From NCBI RefSeq assembly GCF_000619885.1, contig NZ_JHUZ01000011.1, positions 248,001 to 312,000 on the forward strand: DNA of 64,000 bases, in the 5' to 3' direction. Position numbers and translations under genes: made by a program. Below, in pieces: positions 9,266 to 17,587 of this stretch (positions within the stretch are counted from its first letter, which is position 1; the number at the start of each line of letters is the position of its first letter). The notes under the pieces are model-generated. The model searched no databases. It saw only the letters and a program-made list of their open reading frames with translations, and was not told where the DNA came from. Source of the DNA: Balneatrix alpica DSM 16621 (GTDB lineage Bacteria; Pseudomonadota; Gammaproteobacteria; Pseudomonadales; Balneatricaceae).

Positions 9266-9293
9266 TTTATCCCTCTGCGGTAGTAGAGGTCGT

Positions 9294-9305
9294 GTCAAAT
9301 TTGAC
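9294..9305. promoter_or_regulatory. Upstream activator palindrome, copy 1
   Basis: The perfect 12-bp palindrome GTCAAATTTGAC is extended to TGACTC on the right. Its centre is about 110 bases before the -24 element. An identical copy lies 34 bases downstream. Enhancer sites of NtrC-type regulators usually occur as such pairs 80-150 bases upstream. It is the predicted binding site of the adjacent regulator. Confidence 0.65.
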
Positions 9306-9327
9306 TCATCCGGCACACCCATGACGA

Positions 9328-9339
9328 GTCAAATTTGAC
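9328..9339. promoter_or_regulatory. Upstream activator palindrome, copy 2
   Basis: This is the second exact copy of GTCAAATTTGAC, preceded by GA, so that GAGTCAAATTTGAC mirrors the right flank of copy 1. The two flanks together suggest a 16-bp consensus, GAGTCAAATTTGACTC. It lies about 70 bases before the -24 element. Confidence 0.65.
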
Positions 9340-9405
9340 CCATTCATATTCCATCACTCGATAGAAAATCAAACAAAATCAAATAGTTATAACAAATAAT
9401 CACTC

Positions 9406-9421
9406 TGGCACAGGCCTTGCT
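9406..9421 (+). promoter_or_regulatory. Sigma-54 (-24/-12) promoter of the ABC importer
   Basis: TGGCACAGGCCTTGCT matches the sigma-54 consensus TGGCAC-N5-TTGCW, with the invariant GG (9407-9408) and GC (9419-9420) exactly ten bases apart. Transcription should begin near base 9432. This makes the in-frame ATG at 9424 untranslatable from this promoter and supports the ATG at 9487 as the true start of the binding protein. Confidence 0.85.
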
Positions 9422-9486
9422 CTATGACGGAGGCGGACACACAACCCTCGTCCGCCACTGTCATAACAACAACAAGCGAGAGTGCT

Positions 9487-10839
9487 ATGTCTAAATACCG
9501 TCCTACCCTGTCTTTACTTACCGCGAGCCTTGCCGCGGCGACCCTCACCTGCAGCCTCGCGGTGCAGGCAGCAGATGATAAGCTGGTGATTGTGACCTCC
9601 TTCCCTTCCGACTTAACCGATGTCTACAAGGCCGCATTTATGCAGGCCTACCCCTCGATTACGGTGGAGGTGGTGAATAAAAGTACCTCATCAGGGGTGA
9701 AGTACCTGGCCGAAACCGCCAGCAATAACCAATCAGACATCTTCTGGGCATCCGCGCCTGATGCTTTTGAGGTGCTGAAAGAGCAGCAACTGCTGGCCAA
9801 GTACAGCAAGAGCGTGGATGGCATTCCCGCCAGCTTCAACGGCTACCCGATTAATGATCCAGAGGGGCATTACCTCGGCTTTGCCCTTTCCGGTTACGGC
9901 TTTATGTGGAATACCCGCTACATGGACGCCATGCAGTTGCCGATTCCCAAACAGTGGAGTGATCTGCAAAAAGCCGAATACTTTGGCCATATTGGCACCT
10001 CCTCCCCATCCCGCTCCGGCACCACTCACCTGACCATCGAAACCATTCTGCAGGGTGAGGGCTGGGAAAAAGGCTGGGAAACCGTCAAAGCCATTTCCGG
10101 CAATGCCAAAACCATCACCGAGCGTAGCTTTGGCGTACCCGATGGGGTCAACAGTGGTTCCTTTGGGATTGGGGTGGTGATCGACTTCTTTGGTTTCTCC
10201 TCCAAGGCCTCCGGCTTCCCGGTGGAGTTCCACTACCCGGATGTCACCGCACTGGTACCGGCTAATATCGGTATTGTCAGCAACGCCCCTAACCAGGGCC
10301 CTGCCGAAAAGTTTATTGACTTCCTGCTCTCCGAAACCGGTCAAACCCTGTTGTTTGATCCCAAAATCATGCGTTTACCGGTTAACCAGCACGCCTATAA
10401 GCAGGCCCCTGCCGGACTGCCCAATCCCTTTGATGGCAGCATCAAGACCGAAGTGAACTTCGACAGCGCCCTGTCTGAACAACGCTACAACGTGGTGAAT
10501 GCCCTCTTTGATGTGATGATCACCTACCGCCTGGAGGATCTGCGTGCCGCCACCGAGGCAATCCATGCAGCGGAAGCCGCACTGCAACAGGCGGGTAACA
10601 ACCACGCTGAGGCGGCCCAGCTGATCGCTCAGGCTAAGGCCCTGGTTAGCGCCATGCCGGTTGACGCCAAGCAGGCGCTGGACCCTGACTTCAATGCCAT
10701 CTTCAAGGTCAAGCGCAAGAGCAAGGATGACAAGTCCGAAGGTCGCCAGGCGGAAGTGGAACAACAGTGGGATGCCCAGATCGTGGCGAACTACAACCAG
10801 GCCGCTCAGTTAGCCAAACAAGCGCAAGATCTGCTCTAA
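9487..10839 (+). CDS. ABC importer periplasmic substrate-binding protein (PgtC-like family)
   Basis: This secreted binding protein has 450 residues when started at ATG 9487, which gives a clean signal peptide ending at VQA/ADD. An upstream in-frame ATG at 9424 precedes the predicted sigma-54 start site and is rejected. Core motifs are VTSFPSDLTDVY, DIFWASAPDAFEVL, SRSGTTHLTIE and ERSFGVPDGV. The C-terminal 130 residues are largely helical and rich in Ala, Glu and Gln, matching the tail of the sensory paralogue at 4642-5952. It is expected to deliver the ligand to the permease encoded 85 bases downstream. Phosphoglycerate or another organophosphate is suggested only by homology to the Pgt system. 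Confidence 0.85.
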   Translation: MSKYRPTLSLLTASLAAATLTCSLAVQAADDKLVIVTSFPSDLTDVYKAAFMQAYPSITVEVVNKSTSSGVKYLAETASNNQSDIFWASAPDAFEVLKEQQLLAKYSKSVDGIPASFNGYPINDPEGHYLGFALSGYGFMWNTRYMDAMQLPIPKQWSDLQKAEYFGHIGTSSPSRSGTTHLTIETILQGEGWEKGWETVKAISGNAKTITERSFGVPDGVNSGSFGIGVVIDFFGFSSKASGFPVEFHYPDVTALVPANIGIVSNAPNQGPAEKFIDFLLSETGQTLLFDPKIMRLPVNQHAYKQAPAGLPNPFDGSIKTEVNFDSALSEQRYNVVNALFDVMITYRLEDLRAATEAIHAAEAALQQAGNNHAEAAQLIAQAKALVSAMPVDAKQALDPDFNAIFKVKRKSKDDKSEGRQAEVEQQWDAQIVANYNQAAQLAKQAQDLL

Positions 10840-10857
10840 CCCTGACTAGCACGCACG

Positions 10858-10879
10858 GCAGGGGCCTGCCCGCCCCTGC
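10858..10879 (+). other. Intercistronic hairpin between binding-protein and permease genes
   Basis: A perfect 8-bp GC stem, GCAGGGGC (10858-10865) with GCCCCTGC (10872-10879), has the loop CTGCCC. No T-run follows. Stem-loops in this position commonly protect the 3' end of the binding-protein message so that it is made in excess over the membrane subunits; that role is inferred here. Confidence 0.5.
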
Positions 10880-10924
10880 TCATTCTCCTGCGGTTAATTC
10901 ACCTCAGCGTTTCGAGGTATGCAC

Positions 10925-12652
10925 ATGCTGTCTGTTGCCTTACCCCGGCCAGTCCGCTCAGCGGCGCTCGGCCCCTATCTGGTAGCCGGCCTGGTTTTGT
11001 TGTTCCTGGGGGCGTTTTTGATCGTCCCGGTGCTCAAAGTCATCCAGGTGGCCTTCCAAGACCCCGCCAGCGGTAGCTTTACCCTGGTGAACTTTCAGGA
11101 CTTCTTTAACAGCGCGCTGTTCCGGCAGTCCTTTATCAACTCCTTTTATGTTGCCGCCATGTCGGTGGTGGTGGCCTCGGTATTCGCCTTACCTCTGGCC
11201 TATTTCACCACCCGCTTTAACTTCTCCGGCTCAGTCATCATCCAGACCCTGGCCTTTGTCCCCCTGATCATGCCGCCCTTTATCGGTGCCGTGGCCATGC
11301 AGCTGCTCTTTGGCAGCAACGGCAGTATCAACCTGCTGCTGCGCCAGTACTTTGGCTTCTCCATTCCCTTTATGGAGGGCTTGAACGGAGTAATCCTGGT
11401 ACAGAGTATTCACTACTTCCCCTTTATCCTGATTAACCTCTGCGCCAGCCTGCAGAACATCGATCGCTCCATGGAAGAGGCCGCGCAGATGCTCGGCTCC
11501 AGCGGCATGCGCCTGTTCCGCCGGATCGTATTCCCGCTGGCGATGCCCGGCTACGTAGCGGGGGCCTCGCTGGTGTTTATCAAGGTATTTGATGATCTGG
11601 GCACACCACTGCTGCTTAACGTCAATACCATGCTGGCTCCCCAGGCCTACCTGCGCATTACCTCGGTGGGGATCTCCGACCCCATGGGCTATGTGATTTC
11701 CTGCATCCTGATTCTGTTCTCCATCTTTGCCATGTGGGTGTCGCTGCAGGGCATGCGCGGTAAAGATTACTCCACCAGCCAAAAAGGTGGTGGCGGCCTC
11801 TCCAAGCGTGACTTGCGCCGCCACGAGATGCTGCTGTGCTACCTGGTGATTCTGTTGATTTTGCTCACCGTGCTGGCCCCTCACCTGGGTCTGCTGCTGC
11901 TCTCCCTCGGTACGGTCTGGTCGTTTAGCGTCCTGCCCGATGCCATCACCCTGGCCCACTACGGCACAGCGCTCTCCTCCGCCTGGGTATTTATCAAAAA
12001 TACCCTGATCTATGCCGGGATAGCGGGGGTGCTGGATATCCTGCTGGGTACAGCCATCGCCTATCTGGTGCTGCGCACCAATATCGCCGGACGTAAGTGG
12101 TTGGATTACATCGCCATGTCGGCTTTGGCTGTGCCCGGTGTGGTACTGGGGATTGGCTATCTGCGGGTGTTCTATGAGTTCAATCTACCGGTAACCAATC
12201 AGCCGCTAGCCACCTGGTGGGGGATTATCGTGATCGCCCTGGCGGTACGTCGCTTGCCCTATGCCCTGCGCTCCTGTACCGCTGCGTTGCAGCAGATTTC
12301 CCCCTCCCTGGAGGAAGCCTCCGAGAACCTCGGCGCCTCTAAACTGCGCACCATCAAACGGGTGGTGGCGCCACTGATGGTGAGCGGTTTGGTGGCGGGT
12401 TTTGTCACCAGTTTTTCAACCGCGGCGGTGGAGCTCTCCGCCACCATCATGCTGGTCTCCAGCGAAGCCGATGCGCCCCTGGCCTATGGTCTCTACCTGT
12501 TTATGCAGTCTGCCGCTGGCCGTGGCCCCGGCGCCGCCCTTGGCGTGCTGGCGGTGATTATCGTCGGCCTGGCCACTTATCTTTCTCATCGTCTGGTGGA
12601 TAAAGCCCGCCAGGATCGTGCCTCTATTCAACAAGCTGGAGGGCAGCACTAA
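10925..12652 (+). CDS. ABC importer permease with two fused transmembrane domains
   Basis: A single polypeptide of about 575 residues holds two copies of the binding-protein-dependent permease domain, with about six membrane spans each. The ATPase-coupling loops are EEAAQMLGSSGMRLFRRI...P in the first half and EEASENLGASKLRTIKRV...P in the second, so one chain replaces the usual permease dimer, as in FbpB/ThiP-type importers. ATG 10925 is preferred because GAGG (10914-10917) is 7 bases upstream; the ATG at 10919 is too close. Its stop overlaps the ATPase start as TAATG. It is the membrane pore of the importer controlled by the upstream sensor genes. Confidence 0.92.
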   Translation: MLSVALPRPVRSAALGPYLVAGLVLLFLGAFLIVPVLKVIQVAFQDPASGSFTLVNFQDFFNSALFRQSFINSFYVAAMSVVVASVFALPLAYFTTRFNFSGSVIIQTLAFVPLIMPPFIGAVAMQLLFGSNGSINLLLRQYFGFSIPFMEGLNGVILVQSIHYFPFILINLCASLQNIDRSMEEAAQMLGSSGMRLFRRIVFPLAMPGYVAGASLVFIKVFDDLGTPLLLNVNTMLAPQAYLRITSVGISDPMGYVISCILILFSIFAMWVSLQGMRGKDYSTSQKGGGGLSKRDLRRHEMLLCYLVILLILLTVLAPHLGLLLLSLGTVWSFSVLPDAITLAHYGTALSSAWVFIKNTLIYAGIAGVLDILLGTAIAYLVLRTNIAGRKWLDYIAMSALAVPGVVLGIGYLRVFYEFNLPVTNQPLATWWGIIVIALAVRRLPYALRSCTAALQQISPSLEEASENLGASKLRTIKRVVAPLMVSGLVAGFVTSFSTAAVELSATIMLVSSEADAPLAYGLYLFMQSAAGRGPGAALGVLAVIIVGLATYLSHRLVDKARQDRASIQQAGGQH

Positions 12653-13779
12653 TGAACGCCTCAACTTCTGTTGCTCAGGCAACAACGTCCCACAAGGAAC
12701 AACCCATCCAAGGGGTACGCTCACAGCCGATCAGCATCGACATTCGCAACCTGTCCCTGTCCTTTGCCAGCACTGAGGTACTCAAGGGGATTAACCTGCG
12801 TATCGAACCGGGTGAGTTCTTTGCCTTCCTTGGCCCTTCCGGCTCAGGTAAATCCACCCTATTGCGAGCTATTGCCGGCTTTGGTCCCACGCCAAAAGGA
12901 GAAATTCTGCTCGGCGATGAAGACGTGGTGGGCAAGGTGCCCTGGCAACGCCATGTCGGCATGGTGTTCCAGAACTATGCGCTCTGGCCGCATATGAGCG
13001 TGGCGAAAAACGTCGCCTATGGTCTGGAGGAGCGTAAAACGCCCAAACATGAGATCGCCGCACGGGTAAAACGCGCCCTGGAACTGGTCGGCATGAGTCA
13101 ATATGCCGATCGCTATCCCTCGCAACTGTCAGGCGGCCAACAACAGCGCGTCGCCTTGGCCCGTACCATTGTGGTGGAGCCTCGGGTATTGCTGCTGGAT
13201 GAACCCCTCTCCAACCTGGATGCCAACCTGCGGGTGCAGATGCGCCAAGACCTGCTCAAGCTGCAGCGGCGCCTGGGCTTTACCACCATCTTCGTCACCC
13301 ATGACCAGGAAGAGGCCAACACCATCTGCGATCGCATCGCAGTGATGGCAGATGGCGTGGTGCAACAGATTGGCCGTCCAGATGAGGTCTATGACAACCC
13401 CTGCAATGCCTTTGTTGCCAAGTTCCTCGGCACCGCCAACCTGATTGATGGCGAAATCAGCAGCCAACACGGCCAACTGTTTTTCCACTCACCCCAGGGA
13501 TTACGCTTGCCAGTGGCCCAGCATGAAAAAACCGGCCCGGCCAAACTGGTGCTGCGTCCCCAGGGGCTGGAGTTTTGCAGCGCCACCCACAGCGGCATGT
13601 TGCAGGGCACGGTGGAGAGTACCGAGTTTTTGGGCGGCATGATTCGCCATCAGATACGGGTGGGGGATGAGCGCCTGATTGTCGATGAGCGCCATGTCCG
13701 TGGCACCGATCGACGCGAGCAGGGGGACACGGTGTTCCTACAGGTCGCGCCTGATCAGGCGGTGTTTATCCGCGCCTGA
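12652..13779 (+). CDS. ABC importer ATP-binding protein
   Basis: This 375-residue ATPase is of the iron/polyamine/phosphonate importer class. An N-terminal extension of about 25 residues precedes Walker A GPSGSGKST. The Q loop lies near VFQNYALWPH, the signature is LSGGQQQRVALAR, Walker B is VLLLDEPLSNLDA and the switch His is in FVTHDQEE. The last 110 residues form a TOBE-type domain (VLRPQGLEF), which often tunes activity or binds regulators. It is translationally coupled to the permease gene. A strong terminator follows at 13834. Confidence 0.93.
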   Translation: MNASTSVAQATTSHKEQPIQGVRSQPISIDIRNLSLSFASTEVLKGINLRIEPGEFFAFLGPSGSGKSTLLRAIAGFGPTPKGEILLGDEDVVGKVPWQRHVGMVFQNYALWPHMSVAKNVAYGLEERKTPKHEIAARVKRALELVGMSQYADRYPSQLSGGQQQRVALARTIVVEPRVLLLDEPLSNLDANLRVQMRQDLLKLQRRLGFTTIFVTHDQEEANTICDRIAVMADGVVQQIGRPDEVYDNPCNAFVAKFLGTANLIDGEISSQHGQLFFHSPQGLRLPVAQHEKTGPAKLVLRPQGLEFCSATHSGMLQGTVESTEFLGGMIRHQIRVGDERLIVDERHVRGTDRREQGDTVFLQVAPDQAVFIRA

Positions 13780-13833
13780 TCCCTAGTGCCATTTCAGTTT
13801 GTTATGAGTTGTTGATGAATGGTTGAGTGCTTT

Positions 13834-13858
13834 CCGGCCCCGATGGGGCCGGCTTTTT
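13834..13858 (+). terminator. Rho-independent terminator of the ABC importer operon
   Basis: The perfect 8-bp GC stem CCGGCCCC (13834-13841) and GGGGCCGG (13845-13852) has a GAT loop and is followed by CTTTTTCT. It separates the importer operon from the histidine phosphatase gene, so the latter is at best expressed by read-through or from its own weak promoter. Confidence 0.9.
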
Positions 13859-13872
13859 CTGTGGAGTACAAG

Positions 13873-14538
13873 ATGCAACAAAGTACAAATCCCCCTTCCT
13901 TACTGTTAATCCGCCATGGTGAAACTCAGTGGAATAAGGAAGGACGCCTACAGGGCCAGCAAGATACCCCCCTTAGCCTCACCGGTATTCGCCAATGTCA
14001 GGCGGTAGCCGACAATGTTAAAGGCATCCTGCAATCCTTCGAGCAGCATCACTACTGGATGAGCCCCCTGGCGCGCACCCAGCAAACCGCCTCTATTTGC
14101 GCCGCGGTATGGGGCGTACCCTTTCGCCGTTTTCAACGCGACCCGGCCTTAATGGAACGCCACTACGGTAAGTGGGAAGGCCACACCCTGAGTGAGGTGG
14201 CTGAACATATGACCGCTGAATACCTGGCCTTTCAAACCGATCGCTGGCATTACGCCAGCCCCGGTGGCGAAAGCCTGGCCCAGGTTTACCAACGGGCGCA
14301 GCAATGGCTCACCGTCCTGCCAAGCGACGGCCTGCATATCGTGGTTAGCCACAGTGGCTGCCTGGCGGCGTTACATAGTCTCTATTGCCAAACAGACAAG
14401 CAGCAGACCGCTAACCTGGAGATTGTGCAAACCTCCTCCATTCTGCTCCACCAAGGACGTGCCCAGGTGTTGGAGCTTTCCCCCACCCTGCTCGCCAATT
14501 ACCAGTTACAGGACGGTGGCCGCCAGGTTCGGCTTTAA
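13873..14538 (+). CDS. Histidine phosphatase family protein (phosphoglycerate mutase-like)
   Basis: This is a branch-1 histidine phosphatase of 221 residues. The phosphohistidine motif is LLIRHGETQWN near the N-terminus, the catalytic acid region is MERHYGKWEGH, and the second catalytic His is in VVSHSGCLAAL. ATG 13873 is chosen because a TGGAG site sits 6 bases upstream; the frame is open further upstream only through the terminator hairpin. Proteins of this family dephosphorylate small phosphoesters or sugar phosphates. Being next to a Pgt-like uptake system it could process an imported phosphoester, but the terminator between them weakens that link. Confidence 0.85.
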   Translation: MQQSTNPPSLLLIRHGETQWNKEGRLQGQQDTPLSLTGIRQCQAVADNVKGILQSFEQHHYWMSPLARTQQTASICAAVWGVPFRRFQRDPALMERHYGKWEGHTLSEVAEHMTAEYLAFQTDRWHYASPGGESLAQVYQRAQQWLTVLPSDGLHIVVSHSGCLAALHSLYCQTDKQQTANLEIVQTSSILLHQGRAQVLELSPTLLANYQLQDGGRQVRL

Positions 14539-14553
14539 CCTGCACCCCAAACA

Positions 14554-14584
14554 AAAACACCCAGCCATCATGACTGGGTGTTTT
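14554..14584. terminator. Bidirectional terminator
   Basis: An 11-bp perfect stem, AAAACACCCAG (14554-14564) with CTGGGTGTTTT (14574-14584), has a 9-base loop. It has A/T-rich ends on both sides. It lies between the convergent phosphatase gene and ilvH and can stop transcription in both directions. Confidence 0.88.
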
Positions 14585-14607
14585 GCTAGGTCAGGTAGGT
14601 TAAAGGC

Positions 14608-15099
14608 TTACAGCCCCAATACCTTCTCACCACGGGCGATGCCGGATACCCCGGTGCGCACCACTTCCATGATGCAGGTGGCACCTACCGCCTTAATAAA
14701 GGCATCGAGCTTGTCACTGGCACCCGCCAGTTGCACGGTGTAGATGCTGGGGGTGACATCGACGATCTGGCCACGGAAGATATCCACCGTGCGCTTGATC
14801 TCTTCACGGTGACCGCCTGTAGCCTTGAGTTTGATCAGCATCAGCTCGCGCTCAATGTGATCGCCCTCGGTCAGGTCTACCACCTTCACCACCTCAATCA
14901 GCTTGTTCAGCTGCTTGGTGATTTGCTCCAGCACCCGGTCATTACCATTGGTAGTCAGGGTGAGGCGCGACAGGGTGGCATCCTCGGTGGGGGCCACGGT
15001 CAGACTTTCGATGTTGTAATTACGCTGAGAGAACAGCCCTACCACACGCGACAAGGCACCGGCTTCGTTTTCCAGCAGTACTGAGATGATGCGTCGCAT
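14608..15099 (-). CDS. ilvH: Acetolactate synthase small (regulatory) subunit
   Basis: This 163-residue protein has an N-terminal ACT domain (RRIISVLLENEAGALSRVVGLF, RNYNIESLTVAPTED) that binds valine and a C-terminal ACT-like half (RTVDIFRGQIVDVT). It confers feedback inhibition on, and stimulates, the catalytic subunit of acetohydroxyacid synthase in isoleucine, valine and leucine synthesis. The start lies 2 bases after the ilvI stop, so the two form one operon. The length is that of the family. Confidence 0.96.
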   Translation of the reverse strand: MRRIISVLLENEAGALSRVVGLFSQRNYNIESLTVAPTEDATLSRLTLTTNGNDRVLEQITKQLNKLIEVVKVVDLTEGDHIERELMLIKLKATGGHREEIKRTVDIFRGQIVDVTPSIYTVQLAGASDKLDAFIKAVGATCIMEVVRTGVSGIARGEKVLGL

Positions 15100-15101
15100 G
15101 A

Positions 15102-16823
15102 TCAGGTTCTCTCCGTCTTACTCAACCACATATCCTTCATGGAACCGCGCGGTACCTGCATGGGGTACACGTGCTCAAAGGGATCCACGTAGACATTGAT
15201 AAACACCAGTTTGTCTTTCATGGCGAAAGCCTTTTCCAGACCGGGCATCAGCTCCTCAGGGGTGCGGATGGTGACGGCCTCGTGACCATAGGCCTTTAGC
15301 AGGGCCTCAAAGTCTGGCAATGACTTCATGTAAGACTGGGAATGGCGGGACTCGTAGTTCATGTCCTGCCACTGGCGCACCATGCCCAGCGACTGGTTGT
15401 TGAGACAGAGAATCTTCACCGGCAGATCATACTGGTTGGCGGTGGACAGTTCCTGGATGTTCATCTGGATACTGCCTTCGCCGGTGACGCAGATGACTTC
15501 GTCATCGGGGAAGTTGAGTTTGACCGCCAGGGCCGCGGGTAAACCAAAGCCCATGGTGCCCAGACCACCGGAGTTGATCCACTGGTTAGGGCGATCATAT
15601 TTGTAGTATTGGGCAGCAAACATCTGGTGCTGGCCAACGTCGGAGGTCACATAGGCTTTACCTTCCGTGACTTTGTAGACGGCCTCAATAACCGCTTGCG
15701 GCTTGAGCAGCTCGGAGTCATCGGTGCGATAACGGCCACCGTGCACTCCACGCCAGTGTTCAATCTGCTGCCACCATTCATTGATGGCATCCTTATCCAG
15801 CTCCGCCAGACGGGGTTGCAGCAGCTCCAGCATTTCATCCAGTACCGGCTTCACATGGCCAACGATGGGCACATCTGCCGCAATGGTTTTGGAGATGGAG
15901 GCTGGGTCCACGTCGATATGGATGATTTTGGCAGTGGGGCAGAAGCGCTCGACCGCATTAGTTACCCGGTCATCGAAACGCGCGCCAATGGCGATAACCA
16001 GATCAGCATGGTGCATGCACATGTTGGCTTCATAGGAACCATGCATACCCAACATGCCAACAAATTGACGGTCACTACCAGGATAGGCACCCAGGCCCAT
16101 CAGGGTATTGGTCACCGGGAAGTTTAGCGCCCGGGCCAGAGTACGCAGTTGTTCACTGGCTTGCCCCAACACCACACCGCCACCGCTATAGATAATCGGT
16201 CGGCGGGCGGTAAGCATCAAATCCAGCGCCTTCTTGATCTGGCCGGAGTGGCCACGATAGATGGGGCTGTAGGAACGCAGTTTGACGTTCTTGGGATACT
16301 CGTAGGGGAACTTCTCTGTGGGAGCCGTCATGTCCTTCGGAATATCGACCAATACTGGGCCTGGGCGGCCAGTTTCAGCGATATAGAAGGCCTTTTTAAT
16401 GATTTCAGGAATATCCTGGGGACGCTTCACCGACAGGTTGTGTTTTACTACTGGGCGGGAGACCCCCAGCATGTCGGTTTCCTGGAAGGCATCATCGCCA
16501 ATCAGGTAGCTCATTACCTGACCACAGAGCACCACCATTGGAATGGAGTCCATGTAAGCGGTAGCAATGCCGGTCACGGCATTGGTCGCACCAGGACCAG
16601 AAGTAACCAGTAGCACACCCGCCTTGCCCGTCGCCCGCGCATAAGCATCGGCCATATGGGAGGCAGCTTGCTCATGGCGGACAAGGATGTGCTTCACGGC
16701 TTCTTGCTGGAATAGTGCATCATAAATGTGCAGAACGGCCCCGCCTGGGTAACCGTAGACGTATTCCACACCCTCGTCTTGGAGAGCGCGAATCAGCATT
16801 TCAGCGCCGGAAAGTAATTCCAC
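15102..16823 (-). CDS. ilvI: Acetolactate synthase large (catalytic) subunit
   Basis: This is a thiamine-diphosphate enzyme of 573 residues that condenses pyruvate with pyruvate or 2-oxobutyrate. It shows the N-terminal [13 protein letters not shown], the catalytic Glu in [16 protein letters not shown], and the metal/ThDP motif [12 protein letters not shown] ending in [15 protein letters not shown]. The start is set at the GTG (16823-16821) giving [14 protein letters not shown] lies 8 bases upstream and the family begins there, while the two possible starts further upstream lie on or beside that ribosome site. Whether the isozyme would be called IlvI or IlvB cannot be decided; pairing with an IlvH-type subunit favours IlvI. 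Confidence 0.95.
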   Translation of the reverse strand: MELLSGAEMLIRALQDEGVEYVYGYPGGAVLHIYDALFQQEAVKHILVRHEQAASHMADAYARATGKAGVLLVTSGPGATNAVTGIATAYMDSIPMVVLCGQVMSYLIGDDAFQETDMLGVSRPVVKHNLSVKRPQDIPEIIKKAFYIAETGRPGPVLVDIPKDMTAPTEKFPYEYPKNVKLRSYSPIYRGHSGQIKKALDLMLTARRPIIYSGGGVVLGQASEQLRTLARALNFPVTNTLMGLGAYPGSDRQFVGMLGMHGSYEANMCMHHADLVIAIGARFDDRVTNAVERFCPTAKIIHIDVDPASISKTIAADVPIVGHVKPVLDEMLELLQPRLAELDKDAINEWWQQIEHWRGVHGGRYRTDDSELLKPQAVIEAVYKVTEGKAYVTSDVGQHQMFAAQYYKYDRPNQWINSGGLGTMGFGLPAALAVKLNFPDDEVICVTGEGSIQMNIQELSTANQYDLPVKILCLNNQSLGMVRQWQDMNYESRHSQSYMKSLPDFEALLKAYGHEAVTIRTPEELMPGLEKAFAMKDKLVFINVYVDPFEHVYPMQVPRGSMKDMWLSKTERT

Positions 16824-16836
16824 TTGTTCCACCCTC

Positions 16837-16897
16837 AAAAATAGGCATAACCTGCGTTCATACGCAGCATAAATAAAAGGAATTCATAGGGTTATGC
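16837..16897 (-). promoter_or_regulatory. Attenuator-like stem-loop in the ilvIH leader
   Basis: On the minus strand GCATAACC and GGTTATGC (16897-16890 and 16852-16845) pair over 8 bp around a smaller 6-bp hairpin, CTGCGT/ACGCAG. A run of five T follows (16841-16837), directly before the ilvI ribosome-binding site. The arrangement resembles an intrinsic terminator or a ribosome-site sequesterer. A small open frame (16971-16858, 37 codons, with a few Leu/Val/Ile codons) precedes and runs into it, but lacks a Shine-Dalgarno site and strong branched-chain codon clustering. Attenuation is a hypothesis. Confidence 0.35.
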
Positions 16898-17254
16898 GCA
16901 CCTAAGCGTGCTCGACCTACTCTGACGGAGTACAGGATCGAATGCAAGGCAAAGGTGCGCGAATTCGCCATGGGTATAAGACGATTTGACCAGCAGCCGG
17001 CCTGCGCTTTCAGGGGTGGTGAAAGCAACCTGCTGCCTAAAAACGAGTCGGCGAGGATGATGCCGACACCCGGAGTGCAAGGGGTCACCTTGCCAAGAAC
17101 AGGAAGCCGCATTTTGGCATGCTCCCCGGTTGCTGACAACCCTGTTGTGATCACAGTTTTTAGCGGCAAAAGCCACTGCGCAGGGCTATTTATCGAGCCC
17201 TTGGCTTTCGTGCTATAGTTGCCGGCAAAGGCTGTTCCTTACCGAGGATAACGT
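16898..17254. other. Divergent intergenic region between ilvI and the 89-residue gene
   Basis: About 350 bases without a supported gene. It must carry the promoters of ilvIH (minus) and of the small gene at 17255 (plus). A TATAGT hexamer lies about 40 bases before the latter, without a good -35 partner. Short open frames on both strands lack ribosome sites and family resemblance. Nothing else was recognised. Confidence 0.5.
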
Positions 17255-17524
17255 ATGACTGCCAGCGCCGACATTCGTAAGCGTGACCGTATTATTGAAG
17301 AGCTACGCACCTTTATTAAAAAGGTATTAACCGAGCCGGAAATTGCCGCCAAATCCGTGGCCATTGCCCGTGAGCTGTTAAATGAAGAGAACGCCGATCG
17401 CAAGATTGCCGACCGCATCTCTGCCACCACCAGCATCAAGATCCCGGCGGAAATGAGCGATGCGGATCGCCTCTATCTGGAATTGCTGCGGGAAGTCGTA
17501 CGGGACGAGAAGGCCCTGTACTAA
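17255..17524 (+). CDS. Small conserved-looking protein of unknown function
   Basis: This 89-residue soluble protein is highly charged and predicted mostly helical (RKRDRIIEELRTFIKKVL, DADRLYLELLREVVRDE). A GAGGATAACGT ribosome site precedes the ATG by 8 bases, and the codon use is typical of the region, so it is very probably real. It has no cysteines, membrane segment or recognised domain. It is monocistronic between ilvI (divergent) and the HxlR regulator (convergent). No function is proposed. Confidence 0.75.
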   Translation: MTASADIRKRDRIIEELRTFIKKVLTEPEIAAKSVAIARELLNEENADRKIADRISATTSIKIPAEMSDADRLYLELLREVVRDEKALY

Positions 17525-17587
17525 TCCGCTCCCCTGCCACCAAGGCTCATCTGTCTAACGGTGAGCCTGTCCTTCTCTACTGATTCT

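Noticed and set aside
9424-9486. Upstream in-frame start for the importer binding protein at ATG 9424
   Set aside because: It lies upstream of the expected start site of the sigma-54 promoter (about 9432) and would bury the signal peptide behind 21 polar residues.
11231-11959. Long minus-strand open frame inside the ABC permease
   Set aside because: Its Gln/His/Gly-rich translation is typical of a shadow of hydrophobic codons on the other strand.
13819-13872. Upstream in-frame start of the histidine phosphatase
   Set aside because: The added codons run through the strong terminator hairpin, and the ATG at 13873 has a good ribosome site directly before the conserved fold.
16898-17254. tRNA or structured RNA gene upstream of ilvI
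   Set aside because: No cloverleaf, anticodon arm or CCA-like end could be drawn; only short hairpins were found.
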